This document shows positions 6,691 to 14,667 of a DNA stretch of 37,292 bases, piece after piece. The notes under the pieces were generated by a model. It was not told where the DNA came from. It saw only the letters and a program-made list of their open reading frames with translations, and made no database searches. Position numbers and translations under genes: made by a program. The stretch's first letter is position 1. Each line of letters begins with the position of its first letter. The stretch is from Bog-532 sp036495425. Its GTDB lineage: Bacteria > Actinomycetota > Actinomycetes > Streptosporangiales > Streptosporangiaceae. The DNA lies in contig DASXMW010000114.1 of the NCBI GenBank assembly GCA_036495425.1, positions 1-37,292 of the forward strand, given 5' to 3'.

Positions 6691-7803
6691 ATGAACGACG
6701 GCACCGTGGTCATCGTGGGGGGCGGCATCCTGGGCACCATGCACGCGGTGTCGGCTCGCCAGCGCGGCCTCCGCGTCGTCCACCTCGAGCGCGAGCTGAC
6801 CGGCCGCGGCGCCAGCGTGCGAAACTTCGGCCTGGTCTGGGTCAGCGGCCGCGCGCCCGGCCCCGAGCTGGACCTGGCCCTGCGGGCCCGGCGGCGCTGG
6901 GCCGAGGTGACCGCGGACGTGCCCGAGGTGGGCTTCCGGCCCGCGGGCTCGCTGACCCTGGCCGCCGGCGAGACCGAGCTGAGCCTGCTCAAGGAGGCCT
7001 CGGGCCGGCCGGACGCGGCCGCCCGCGGCTTCGAGGTGCTGGACCCGGCGGCCGCCCGCGAGGTCAACCCGGCCCTGCGCGGCGACTTCGCCGGCGCCCT
7101 GCACTGCACCCAGGACGCCATCGTCGAGCCCCGGGCCGCCGCCGCCGCCCTGCGCGACCACCTGGCCCGGTCCTCCGGTTACACCTGGCTCCCGGGCCGG
7201 GAGGCGGTCGCGGTGGCCCCGGGCAGTGTCCGCGACCACACCGGGCGGTGGCACCGCGGCGACCTGGTGGTGGTGTGCCCGGGCGCGGCCCACACCGGCC
7301 TGGCCGGACCGCACCTGGCCGGATACCCCGAGCCCCCGCTGCGCCGGGTCCGCCTGCAGATGCTGCAGACCCGCCCGTTCCCGGGCCAGGTCACCACCTC
7401 GGTGGCCGACGGCGACTCGATGCGCTACTACCCGGCCTTCGACCTGCCCGGGCGCCGGGCGCTGCCGCCGCAGCCACCGGTGGCGGCCCGCAACCGGGCC
7501 CAGTTGCTGCTGGTCCAGCGGCGCGACGGCAGCCTGACCATCGGCGACACCCACGAGTACGACGAGCCGTTCGGGTTCGACGTCGACGAGGACGCCTACG
7601 ATCACCTGCGGGCCCGGGCCGAGCACCTGCTGGGCACGGCCCTGCCCCCGGCCCAGCGCCGCTGGGCCGGCGTCTACAGTCAGGTCACCACCGACGAGCT
7701 CTACCACCGATCGGAGCTGGAACCGGGTGTGGTCCTGGTCACCGGGCCCGGCGGCCGCGGCATGACCTGCTCGCCCGCTATCGCGGAGGAGACGTTCGCA
7801 TGA
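6691..7803 (+). CDS. Phosphonate-associated FAD-dependent oxidoreductase (DadA/glycine-oxidase type)
   Basis: A 370-residue DAO-superfamily flavoprotein. The N-terminus has the dinucleotide motif VVIVGGGILGTMHAV (residues about 5-19), followed by LERELTGRGASVRNFGLVWVSG, a signature I associate with the clade that accompanies phosphonatase-like hydrolases (TIGR03364). The C-terminus has LTIGDTHEYDEPF and VTGPGGRGMTCSP for FAD and substrate binding. Family members are proposed to oxidise N-methylated or other substituted 2-aminoethylphosphonates to phosphonoacetaldehyde. ATG 6691 follows a G-rich stretch, and the gene overlaps the HAD gene by ATGA. A short inverted repeat, CCTGGG/CCCAGG (6623-6628/6639-6644), lies in its leader. 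The enzyme looks complete; the exact amine substrate is not readable. Confidence 0.87.
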   Translation: MNDGTVVIVGGGILGTMHAVSARQRGLRVVHLERELTGRGASVRNFGLVWVSGRAPGPELDLALRARRRWAEVTADVPEVGFRPAGSLTLAAGETELSLLKEASGRPDAAARGFEVLDPAAAREVNPALRGDFAGALHCTQDAIVEPRAAAAALRDHLARSSGYTWLPGREAVAVAPGSVRDHTGRWHRGDLVVVCPGAAHTGLAGPHLAGYPEPPLRRVRLQMLQTRPFPGQVTTSVADGDSMRYYPAFDLPGRRALPPQPPVAARNRAQLLLVQRRDGSLTIGDTHEYDEPFGFDVDEDAYDHLRARAEHLLGTALPPAQRRWAGVYSQVTTDELYHRSELEPGVVLVTGPGGRGMTCSPAIAEETFA

Positions 7804-8495
7804 GGTTCAGCAGTGCTGGTTTTACCCGGGCCGGCTACACCATCGCCTGCCTGGACATGGCGGGCACCACCGTGGCCGACGACGGCGTGGTCATGGACGC
7901 CTTCGAGACCGCCATCAGCAACCGCGGCCTGTCCGCCGACGGCTACCAGCAGGCCATGAAGGACGTCCGGGCCACCATGGGCCAGTCCAAGATCGAGGTG
8001 TTCCGCGGCATCCTGGGCGACGAGGACGCGGCCCTGGACGCCAACCAGGCCTTCGAGAACCATTACGAGCGCGCGGTCCGGGCCGGCGCGGTCGCGCCGC
8101 TGCCGGGCGCGGTCGAGGCCATCGGCACCCTGCGCGCGGCCGGGCTCAAGGTCTGCCTGCTGACCGGGTTCTCGCCGTCGACCCGGGACGCGCTGCTGGA
8201 CGCCCTGGACTGGCACCCCCTCATCGACCTGGCCCTGTCACCGGCCGACGCGGGCCGCGGCCGCCCCTGGCCGGACCTGCCGCTGACCGCGCTGCTGCGG
8301 CTGGGCGGCGGGGCGGTCAGCGAGCTGGCCACCGTGGGCGACACCCGCAGCGACATCGAGTCCGGCCTGCGGGCCGGGGCCGGCCTGGTGGCCGGGGTGC
8401 TGACCGGCGGGACACCCGCCGAGGAACTCCGGGCGGCCGGGGCCACGCACGTGCTGGACAGCGTGGCCGGCCTGCCCGCCCTGCTCAGCCAGTAG
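7800..8495 (+). CDS. Phosphonatase-like HAD hydrolase
   Basis: A 231-residue HAD-superfamily enzyme. Motif I is CLDMAGTTVADDG (about residues 17-29), with the nucleophilic Asp and the DMAGTT form typical of phosphonatases. The cap domain has TMGQSKIEVFRG, in which the Lys aligns with the Schiff-base Lys of phosphonoacetaldehyde hydrolase (PhnX). Motif II is LLTGFS and motif IV is VGDTRSDIESG. It should cleave the C-P bond of phosphonoacetaldehyde or a close analogue made by the preceding FAD enzyme. Start ATG 7800 overlaps the upstream stop (ATGA). Its 3' end overlaps the convergent ferredoxin-reductase gene by 11 bp. I place it in the TIGR03351-like group, so PhnX activity is likely but not certain. 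Confidence 0.88.
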   Translation: MRFSSAGFTRAGYTIACLDMAGTTVADDGVVMDAFETAISNRGLSADGYQQAMKDVRATMGQSKIEVFRGILGDEDAALDANQAFENHYERAVRAGAVAPLPGAVEAIGTLRAAGLKVCLLTGFSPSTRDALLDALDWHPLIDLALSPADAGRGRPWPDLPLTALLRLGGGAVSELATVGDTRSDIESGLRAGAGLVAGVLTGGTPAEELRAAGATHVLDSVAGLPALLSQ

Positions 8496-9345
8496 GCCCG
8501 AAGCGTTCGACCCGTATCTGACCCGCCGCGACCCCGGCCTCTTCCAGCACGGAGGTGGCTCCGTCCGCGAACCGGGCCGATCCGCAGATGAACCCGCCCG
8601 GCTCGGCCCCCAGGCCGGCCAGGCCCGCCGCGGTCAGATCGGCCGCGGTCAGCCGTCCGGCCGGGCGCGGCCAGCCCGGGGGAGTGCCCCGGGTGTAAAC
8701 CACCGTGGTCTGCGGCCCGGGCAGCTCGTCCGCGAACCACAGGTCGCCGGGCCGGCGCACCGACACCACCAGCCGCAGCATGCCTTCCCGGCCCTCGCGC
8801 CGGGCCAGCCGCAGCATGGCCATCAGCGGTACCACCCCGGAGCCGCCGCCGACCAGCAGGGCCGGGGTGTCGCCGCGCCACACGAACCAGCCGCCGATCG
8901 GCCCGCGGACCTGAAGCTCGTCGCCGACCGCCACCACGTCGTGCAGGAACGACGACACCTCGCCGTCCGGCAGCCGCTCCACGGTCAGCTCGATCGAGTC
9001 CGACGGGCCGGAGGCCGCCGGGGCCGAGCCCACCGAGTACGACCGCTGGGCCACGTAGCCGTCCGGCGCGGTCAGCCGCACGATGAAGTGCTGCCCGGCC
9101 AGGTACGGCACCGGCGTCGGCAGCTGCAGCTGGAACGTCTTGGCCGTCGCCGTCTCCCGCCGGATCCCGCTCACCGTGGCCATCTGCCACGGACCCGGCC
9201 GGGGGAACGCGCCCGCCGCCCCGCCCAGCTGCCACGGGCCGCCCACCGCGCCGGGGCCGGCCACCGCGCCGGGGCCGTTCAGCTGCCCCGGGCCACCCAA
9301 CTGACCCGGGCCCTCCAGCTGTCCCGGGTCGCTCAGCTGTCCCAT
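8485..9345 (-). CDS. Ferredoxin reductase-like FAD/NAD-binding protein with N-terminal hexapeptide repeats
   Basis: A 286-residue flavin reductase. The FAD-binding barrel (about residues 57-155) has the RSYSV motif (AQRSYSVGSAP), and the NAD domain has LLVGGGSGVVPLMAMLR and the closing FICGSARF. No [2Fe-2S] domain is present. It is coupled to the molybdoenzyme gene upstream (TGATG overlap at 9343-9347), so it probably passes electrons between NAD(P)H and that enzyme. Residues 2-43 are an unusual extension of about seven hexapeptides of the form G-(Q/A)-(L/V)-x-(G/D)-P, an 18-bp repeat in DNA. The conserved fold begins near residue 54 (WQMATVSGI), where an internal ATG could serve as a shorter start. 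Confidence 0.85.
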   Translation of the reverse strand: MGQLSDPGQLEGPGQLGGPGQLNGPGAVAGPGAVGGPWQLGGAAGAFPRPGPWQMATVSGIRRETATAKTFQLQLPTPVPYLAGQHFIVRLTAPDGYVAQRSYSVGSAPAASGPSDSIELTVERLPDGEVSSFLHDVVAVGDELQVRGPIGGWFVWRGDTPALLVGGGSGVVPLMAMLRLARREGREGMLRLVVSVRRPGDLWFADELPGPQTTVVYTRGTPPGWPRPAGRLTAADLTAAGLAGLGAEPGGFICGSARFADGATSVLEEAGVAAGQIRVERFGPTG

Positions 9346-9947
9346 CAGTCCCCCTGGTACCGCTGCTCTTTCCACGGATCACCGCGGTCGTGGTAGCCGT
9401 TCTGCTCCCAGAACCCGGGCTGGTCGTGGTCCAGCAGTTCCAGGCCGGAGACCCACTTGGCGCTCTTCCAGAAGTACAGGTGCGGCACCAGCAGCCGGGC
9501 CGGGCCGCCGTGCTCCCGGGCCAGCGGCCGCCCGTCGTACTCCCACACCACCCAGGCCTTGCCCCCGGTCACGTCGTCCAGGGGGAGGTTCGTGGTGTAC
9601 CCGGTGGTCGAGTGGGCCAGCACGTAGCTCGCCGACGGCAGCGGCCGGGCCGCGGCCAGCAGCGTGTCCACCGAGACCCCGCTGAAGCTGACCCCGAGCT
9701 TGGACCAGGTGGTGACGCAGTGGATGTCGCCCATGAACTGCGACCGGGGCAGGGCCATGATCTCGGCCCAGCTCCACGACACCTTCTCCTCGACCAGGCC
9801 TTCGACCGTGAACGACCAGGTGTCGGTGGACAGCCGGGGCGTCGCCTCGGCGGTCAGCACCGGCCAGTCGCTGCCGACGTCGTACTGGCCCGGCGGCAGC
9901 CGCGGATCCCGCGCCCGGCGCCCACTGAAACCCCGCGTAAACGTCAT
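9345..9947 (-). CDS. Sulfite oxidase-like molybdopterin-dependent oxidoreductase
   Basis: A 200-residue protein that is essentially one molybdopterin-binding domain of the sulfite oxidase family (SUOX/MsrP type). The block GDIHCVTTWSKLGVSFSGV carries the Cys that ligates molybdenum, and GYTTNLPLDD, HGGPARLLVPHLYFWKSAKWV is the highly conserved second half of the fold. No signal peptide or heme domain is visible, so it should be cytoplasmic. It pairs with a flavin reductase through a TGATG overlap, an arrangement known for actinobacterial sulfite-oxidase-like proteins. The substrate is unknown. ATG 9947 has no clear Shine-Dalgarno; GATCAT 6 nt upstream may be a leaderless -10. Confidence 0.88.
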   Translation of the reverse strand: MTFTRGFSGRRARDPRLPPGQYDVGSDWPVLTAEATPRLSTDTWSFTVEGLVEEKVSWSWAEIMALPRSQFMGDIHCVTTWSKLGVSFSGVSVDTLLAAARPLPSASYVLAHSTTGYTTNLPLDDVTGGKAWVVWEYDGRPLAREHGGPARLLVPHLYFWKSAKWVSGLELLDHDQPGFWEQNGYHDRGDPWKEQRYQGD

Positions 9948-10041
9948 GCCGGAATGATCTCACCCGTGTCCAGCCCGCCACATCGTCAACCCCGCTAAAC
10001 CCGGGTGGCCGCTGTCACCTCACCGTGCCAAGCTGGGCCCC

Positions 10042-11031
10042 ATGAGCGGGGACACCGAACGGGACGGTGTGGCACTGACCCACCTGGACCAGCCGCTGTT
10101 CGACGGGGCGGACGCCAGCAAGCAGGACCTGATCGACTACCTGGACGCGGTGCGGACCCGGATCCTGCCCGTGCTGCGGGACCGGCCGCTCTCGGTTATG
10201 CGGATCCGGCCCGGCCAGGAGCCGTTCGTGCAGAAGAACCTGCCCAAGTACGCCCCGGACTGGATACCGACGGCCAAGGTGTGGGCCGACGCGTCCCGGC
10301 GGACCGTCACCTACCCGCTGGCCAACGACTGGCGGACGCTGCTGTGGTTCGCCAACCAGCGGGCCATCGAGTACCACCCGGCCCTGGCCGTGGTCGGCCA
10401 CCAGGACCGGCCCACCCACCTGATCCTGGACATCGACCCGCCCGCGGGGGACGATTTCACGCCGGTGGTCCGGGCCGCCCACCTGGTCCGGCGGGCCCTG
10501 GCCGACCTGGGCCTGGCCGGGGCGGTGAAGACCAGCGGGTCCAAGGGCGTGCACATCTTCGTCCCGCTGGACGGGGCGGCGACCATGTTCGAGGTGGCCG
10601 CGGCGACCCGGGCCATCGGGGTCCGGACCGAGCGGCTGGACCCGGGCCTGGCCACCACCGCCTTCATCCGCGAGGACCGGGCGGGCAAGGTGTTCATCGA
10701 CTCCACCCGGGCCGGCGGCGTGACCGTGGCCGCCGCCTACAGCCCGCGGATCCGGCCCGGCCTCACCGTGTCCTTCCCGGTCCCCTGGGACGACCTGGAC
10801 CAGGTCACCCCGCGCGACTTCACCATCGGGACCGTCCCTGACCTGCTGGGCGACCACGACCCGTGGGCCACCCTGATGCCGCCGCCGCAGCACCTGGACC
10901 CCGGGCTGATCGAGGAGGGCCACGCCATCCCGATCGCCCGGGTCCAGGCCATGCACGAGGGCAAGCGCCGCAAGAGGGCCCGCGAGACCGCCACCGACGC
11001 CACCGCCACCGACGCCAGCGCCGAAACCTGA
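10042..11031 (+). CDS. LigD-type DNA polymerase (NHEJ primase-polymerase domain), copy 1
   Basis: A 329-residue stand-alone polymerase domain of the bacterial LigD archaeo-eukaryotic primase fold. Visible motifs are LILDIDPP (about residues 132-139, catalytic Asp pair), TSGSKGVHIFVPL (motif II, nucleotide-binding Ser/His) and DSTRAGGVTVAAAYSPR (motif III region). Such proteins add ribonucleotides or fill gaps during Ku-dependent end joining. No ligase or nuclease domain is fused and no Ku gene is in the window. The C-terminus is Lys/Arg then Ala/Thr rich. ATG 10042 lacks a Shine-Dalgarno; CAAGCT 7 nt upstream is a possible leaderless -10. A related polymerase lies at 16606-18006. Confidence 0.87.
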   Translation: MSGDTERDGVALTHLDQPLFDGADASKQDLIDYLDAVRTRILPVLRDRPLSVMRIRPGQEPFVQKNLPKYAPDWIPTAKVWADASRRTVTYPLANDWRTLLWFANQRAIEYHPALAVVGHQDRPTHLILDIDPPAGDDFTPVVRAAHLVRRALADLGLAGAVKTSGSKGVHIFVPLDGAATMFEVAAATRAIGVRTERLDPGLATTAFIREDRAGKVFIDSTRAGGVTVAAAYSPRIRPGLTVSFPVPWDDLDQVTPRDFTIGTVPDLLGDHDPWATLMPPPQHLDPGLIEEGHAIPIARVQAMHEGKRRKRARETATDATATDASAET

Positions 11032-11034
11032 CCC

Positions 11035-11412
11035 CTACCAGCGGCGCCCGGTCACCAGCACCTCGGCCTCGGCTACCGACACCCGCACCGACGTGCCCGG
11101 GGCCAGCGCGGCCGACTCCGGGCTGGGCACGTCCACCTGCACGGCCACGTCCCCGGACAGCAGCGCGTGGACCCGGGTGATCGAGCCCAGGAACGTCGCG
11201 ATGGTGACGATGCCGTTGCCGTGGGGCTGGGCCGCGATGCGCAGTTCCTCGGGCCGGATGAGCACGTCCAGCGGGCCGTCCGGGCGGTCGCCCTTGATCG
11301 GCAGCGTGCTGTCCAGCACCCGGACCCGGCCGTCGCCCTCGAGCTCGCCCGGGATCCGGTTCATGGTGCCCCCAGCAGCGAATATGAGGCTGCCGGCCGC
11401 GGCCGTGGCCAC
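11035..11412 (-). pseudogene. TOBE-domain tail of an ABC transporter ATPase (gene remnant)
   Basis: The frame encodes only the C-terminal TOBE domain found in ATPases of polyamine, iron or aminoethylphosphonate importers: GTMNRIPGEL, VLIRPEELRI, GNGIVTIATFLGSITRVHALL and the end of the domain. Walker A, signature and Walker B segments, about 250 residues, are absent, and upstream sequence (11413-11502) shows no match in any frame. The recognisable part starts near GTMNRIPGE (11367). An ATG at 11412 could still give a 125-residue product. The lineage resembles transporter ATPases often found with phosphonate or choline genes, which fits the phosphonate island 3 kb away and the choline-dehydrogenase-like fragment beside it. 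Confidence 0.72.
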
Positions 11413-11502
11413 GACCGCATACTTTGCGCCAAAAATTCCCTTCCAGACCCGCCGTGCGGGGCGAAAGCCAGCCGAATATGGCTCGAACGGACCACATCAT
11501 GG

Positions 11503-11838
11503 CTAGGCAAGTTGGCCTGGGAGTAACGCGACAGTGGCCGGTCCAGAGCTGGCCGGTGACCGCTGACCGGCCAGCACCTTGCCCGGGGCGTGGTAGATCC
11601 GCCGCCCGTTCAGGGGCGGCTCGGGCTCGCTCTGGTACCGCCAGTCGTAGAACCGGCTGCCGATCGGGAACGTGAGCGCGGCCGGCATGTGGATGAACAC
11701 GTCCCACCGGTAGTCGGGCCGCCCGGCCTCCAGCACCAGCACCCGGGCCCGGGGGCCATCCGGGGCCGACAGCCGGCTGGCCAGGGCGCTGCCGGCCGAT
11801 CCGCCGCCAACGATGATGAAGTCGTACGTCCCGGCCAT
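11503..11838 (-). pseudogene. N-terminal fragment of a GMC (choline dehydrogenase-like) oxidoreductase
   Basis: The first about 85 residues are a clean GMC flavoprotein N-terminus: YDFIIVGGGSAGSALASRL (FAD dinucleotide motif), LVLEAGRPDYRWDVFIHMP, ALTFPIGSRFYDW, EPEPPLNGRRIYHAPGKVLAG. This block is very like BetA-type choline dehydrogenases. After KVLAG the sequence no longer matches and the frame ends about 25 residues later, so some 440 residues are missing. ATG 11838 is preceded by GGAAAGG. It lies 43 bp downstream of recQ on the same strand. With the TOBE remnant it marks a decayed uptake/oxidation locus. Confidence 0.75.
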
Positions 11839-11881
11839 GCGGTGCCTTTCCGTAACCGGCCCTGACCGGCCCGAACCGGCC

Positions 11882-13690
11882 CTATCCGGCGAGAACCTCC
11901 AGGATCTGCTCCCCGTACTTTGACAGCTTGGCCTCGCCCACGCCACTGACGCCGGACAGGCCGCCCAGGTCGGCGGGCTGCTGGCTGGCGATCTCCCGCA
12001 GCGTCTTGTCCTGGAAGATCACGTACGCGGGCACTCCCTGCTCCCGGGCCTGCCCGGCCCGCCACTCCCGCAGCCGCTCGAAGATCTTGGTCTCCTCCGG
12101 GCCCAGATCCTCGGTCACGCTGACCGGCCGCGGCTTGCGGGCGGCCCGGACCCGCTCCGGCTCGCGCCGGAACATGATGTTGTCCCGCTGCCGCCGCAGC
12201 ACCGCCGCGCTGTCCGGGGTCAGGATCAGCACCCCGTAGTCGCCCTCCACCCCGAGCAGGCCCTGGGCCAGCAGTTGCCGGGCCACCCCGCGCCACTCGG
12301 TGTCGCGCAGGTCCTCGCCGACCCCGAACACGGTCAGCTCGTCGTGCCGGTTCTCGGCCACCTTGGGGGTCCGCTTGCCGGTCAGGATGTCGATCACGTG
12401 CCCGGCCCCGAACTTCTGCCCGCGCTCGCTGCCCAGCCGGTAGATCGCCGACAGGAACTTCTGGGCCGCGATCGTGCCGTCCCACACCTGGGGCGGGGTC
12501 AGGCAGGTGTCGCAGTTCCCGCACCCCTCGTGGGTCGCGGGTTCGCCGAAGTAGGCCAGCATCTGCTTGCGGCGGCAGGTGGCGGTCTCGCACAGGGCCA
12601 GCATGGCGTCCAGGTGCACGGCCAGCCGCCGCCGGTGCACCTCGTCGCCGGGGGAGGTGTCGATCATCCGCCGCTGCTGGACCACGTCGGTCAGGCCGTA
12701 GGCCAGCCAGGCCACCGACGGCAGGCCGTCCCGGCCGGCCCGCCCGGTCTCCTGGTAGTAGCCCTCGACCGAGCGCGGCATGTCCAGGTGGGCCACGAAC
12801 CGGACGTCGGGCTTGTCGATGCCCATGCCGAACGCGATCGTGGCCACCATGACCAGCCCGTCCTCGCGCAGGAACCGGGCCTGGTTGGCCGCGCGCACGC
12901 CGGCGTCCAGCCCGGCGTGGTAGGGCAGCGCCTGGATGCCCTCGGCGGTCAGGAACTCGGCCGTCTTCTCCACCGAGTTCCGGGACAGGCAGTACACGAT
13001 GCCGGCGCCCCCGCGCATCTCCGAGCGGAGCAGGTCCAGCAGCTGGCGGCGGGGCTCGTTCTTCTGCACGATCCGGTAGCTGATGTTGGGCCGGTCGAAG
13101 CTGGCCACGAACTGCCTGGCGTCTTCCAGCTTGAGCCTGGTCGCGATCTCGGCCCGGGTGGCCTGGGTCGCGGTGGCGGTCAGCGCGATCCGCGGCACGT
13201 CCGGCCAGCGCTCGTGCAGCATCGACAGCTCGAGGTAGTCGGGCCGGAAGTCGTGCCCCCACTGGGCCACGCAGTGGGCCTCGTCGATGGCGAACAGCGA
13301 GATCTTGGCCCGGTCCAGCAGCCGCACCGCGGACTCGGTCTTGAGCCGCTCCGGGGCCAGGTAGAGCAGGTCCAGCTCCCCGTTGAGCAGCGCGGTCTCG
13401 GTGGCCCGCCGCTGGGCCGGGTCCTGGGTCGAGTTCAGGAAGCCGGCCCGCACCCCCAGCGCGGTCAGCGCGTCCACCTGGTCCTGCATCAGCGCGATGA
13501 GCGGGGAGATGACCACGCCGGTGCCCGCCCGGACCAGGGCCGGGATCTGATAGCACAGCGACTTGCCGCCGCCGGTCGGCATCAGGACGAGCGCGTCGCC
13601 CCCGCCGGTCACGTGGTCGATGATGTCTTCCTGCGGCCCGCGGAACGACTCATAGCCGAAGACCCGCTGCAGGACGTCCACTGCTGCCAC
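11882..13690 (-). CDS. recQ: ATP-dependent DNA helicase RecQ
   Basis: A 602-residue 3'-5' DNA helicase. Order of motifs: FRGPQEDII (motif 0, about residue 16), PTGGGKSLCYQIPAL (Walker A, about 38), FAIDEAHCVAQWGHDFRPDY (DEAH box and aromatic-rich loop), IVYCLSRNSVEKTAEFL, GRAGRDG (motif VI), then the four-Cys zinc site (CETATCRRKQML...CGNCDTC), winged helix, and a C-terminal HRDC domain (about 525-600). It unwinds forks and recombination intermediates. I choose GTG 13690: a TAGGAT -10 lies 7 nt upstream, indicating a leaderless transcript; GTG 13681 is an alternative. It is divergent from the MmcQ/YjbR gene with 48 bp between starts. Confidence 0.94.
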   Translation of the reverse strand: MAAVDVLQRVFGYESFRGPQEDIIDHVTGGGDALVLMPTGGGKSLCYQIPALVRAGTGVVISPLIALMQDQVDALTALGVRAGFLNSTQDPAQRRATETALLNGELDLLYLAPERLKTESAVRLLDRAKISLFAIDEAHCVAQWGHDFRPDYLELSMLHERWPDVPRIALTATATQATRAEIATRLKLEDARQFVASFDRPNISYRIVQKNEPRRQLLDLLRSEMRGGAGIVYCLSRNSVEKTAEFLTAEGIQALPYHAGLDAGVRAANQARFLREDGLVMVATIAFGMGIDKPDVRFVAHLDMPRSVEGYYQETGRAGRDGLPSVAWLAYGLTDVVQQRRMIDTSPGDEVHRRRLAVHLDAMLALCETATCRRKQMLAYFGEPATHEGCGNCDTCLTPPQVWDGTIAAQKFLSAIYRLGSERGQKFGAGHVIDILTGKRTPKVAENRHDELTVFGVGEDLRDTEWRGVARQLLAQGLLGVEGDYGVLILTPDSAAVLRRQRDNIMFRREPERVRAARKPRPVSVTEDLGPEETKIFERLREWRAGQAREQGVPAYVIFQDKTLREIASQQPADLGGLSGVSGVGEAKLSKYGEQILEVLAG

Positions 13691-13738
13691 GCCCGCGATC
13701 CTACGGCCCCCCACCGTCAGTGGAGCTAATCTGGCCGT
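13691..13738. promoter_or_regulatory. Back-to-back leaderless promoters, recQ and mmcQ/yjbR
   Basis: The 48-bp spacer holds two -10 elements. Leftward TAGGAT (complement of 13698-13703) lies 7 nt before the recQ GTG. Rightward TAATCT (13727-13732) lies 6 nt before GTG 13739. They are 23 bp apart, so each -35 region falls near the other's -10, and one polymerase should exclude the other. Confidence 0.55.
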
Positions 13739-14080
13739 GTGAGCGACAGCGTCACCCGGGTCCGCGAGATCTGCCTCGCCCTGCCCGAAGCGGCCGAGAA
13801 GTCCTTCGGTGGTCACACCTCGCCCGCCTTCCGGGTCCGGGACAAGCTGTTCGTCATGGTCAGCGAGGACCAGACCTCGATGACGTTCAAGGCCGCCCCC
13901 GGTGTCCAGGAAGCCCTGGTCGGCGACGACCCGGAACGCTTCTACGTGCCCCCCTACGTCGGGTCCAAGGGCTGGGTCGGCGTCCGGCTCGACACCGACC
14001 ACGACTGGGACGAACTGGGTGAGCTGCTCCGGGACAGCTACCGGCTGATCGCGCCCAAGCGCCTGGCCGCCCAGGTGTGA
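13739..14080 (+). CDS. MmcQ/YjbR family protein
   Basis: A 113-residue protein of the MmcQ/YjbR family (double-wing DNA-binding fold by structure of relatives). Family marks are VREICLALPEAAEKSFGGHTS near the N-terminus, FRVRDKLFVM, and GWVGVRLD followed by a helical tail ending in LIAPKRLA. Its cellular role is not established in the family. GTG 13739 is 6 nt behind a TAATCT -10 and has no Shine-Dalgarno. The stop overlaps the next gene's GTG (GTGA at 14077-14080), so it probably forms a two-gene operon with the CGNR protein. Confidence 0.85.
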   Translation: MSDSVTRVREICLALPEAAEKSFGGHTSPAFRVRDKLFVMVSEDQTSMTFKAAPGVQEALVGDDPERFYVPPYVGSKGWVGVRLDTDHDWDELGELLRDSYRLIAPKRLAAQV

Positions 14081-14643
14081 AGGGGCGGGTCCGAGCCGTG
14101 CTGTTCGCCCACGACACCACCGCGGGCCTGATCCTGGCCACCGACCTGGTCAACACCTGGCGCGACGGCGAGGACCACCTGCCCGGCGTGCCCGCCCTGG
14201 ACGCCTTCCTGGCCGGGCACCACGTCTCCGGGGCTTCGGCCGACCCGGACGGCCTGGCCGCGGTCCGGGCCCTGCGCCCGCGGCTGCGCGAGGCCTGGCA
14301 GGCGGCCACCCCCGAGGAACTGGCCGCCACCGTCAACCGGCTGCTGCGCGAGTCCGACGCCCGCCCCTGGATCGTCGACCACGGCGGCGGCTGGGGCTGG
14401 CACCTGCACGTCACCGAGCCCGCGGCCCCGCTGGCCCACCGCATCGGCGCCCAGACCGGCTTCGCCCTGGCCGACCTGATCCGCCTGCGTGAAACCGAAC
14501 GCCTCCGCGTCTGCGACGCCACCGGCTGCGATGCCGTGCTCATCGACCTGTCCCGCAACCGCTCTCGCCGCTACTGCGACACCGGCAACTGCGGCAACCG
14601 CCAGCACGTCGCCGCCTACCGCGCCCGCCAGCGCGCCAGCTGA
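14077..14643 (+). CDS. CGNR zinc-finger (ABATE-domain) protein
   Basis: A 188-residue protein of the actinobacterial ABATE/CGNR group. The N-terminal helical ABATE domain includes LATDLVNTW and RALRPRLREAW. The C-terminal zinc finger is clear: LRVCDATGCDAVLIDLSRNRSRRYCDTGNCGNRQHVAAYRAR is the region from about residue 145 to 187, with four Cys and the CGNR tetrapeptide. Such proteins are taken to be stress-related DNA-binding regulators. GTG 14077 overlaps the preceding stop. An in-frame GTG at 14098, giving a start at VLFAHDTT, matches the usual N-terminus better and may be the real start. Confidence 0.87.
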   Translation: MKGRVRAVLFAHDTTAGLILATDLVNTWRDGEDHLPGVPALDAFLAGHHVSGASADPDGLAAVRALRPRLREAWQAATPEELAATVNRLLRESDARPWIVDHGGGWGWHLHVTEPAAPLAHRIGAQTGFALADLIRLRETERLRVCDATGCDAVLIDLSRNRSRRYCDTGNCGNRQHVAAYRARQRAS

Positions 14644-14667
14644 CCGGCCCGCACCCCTTGCCGTGGC

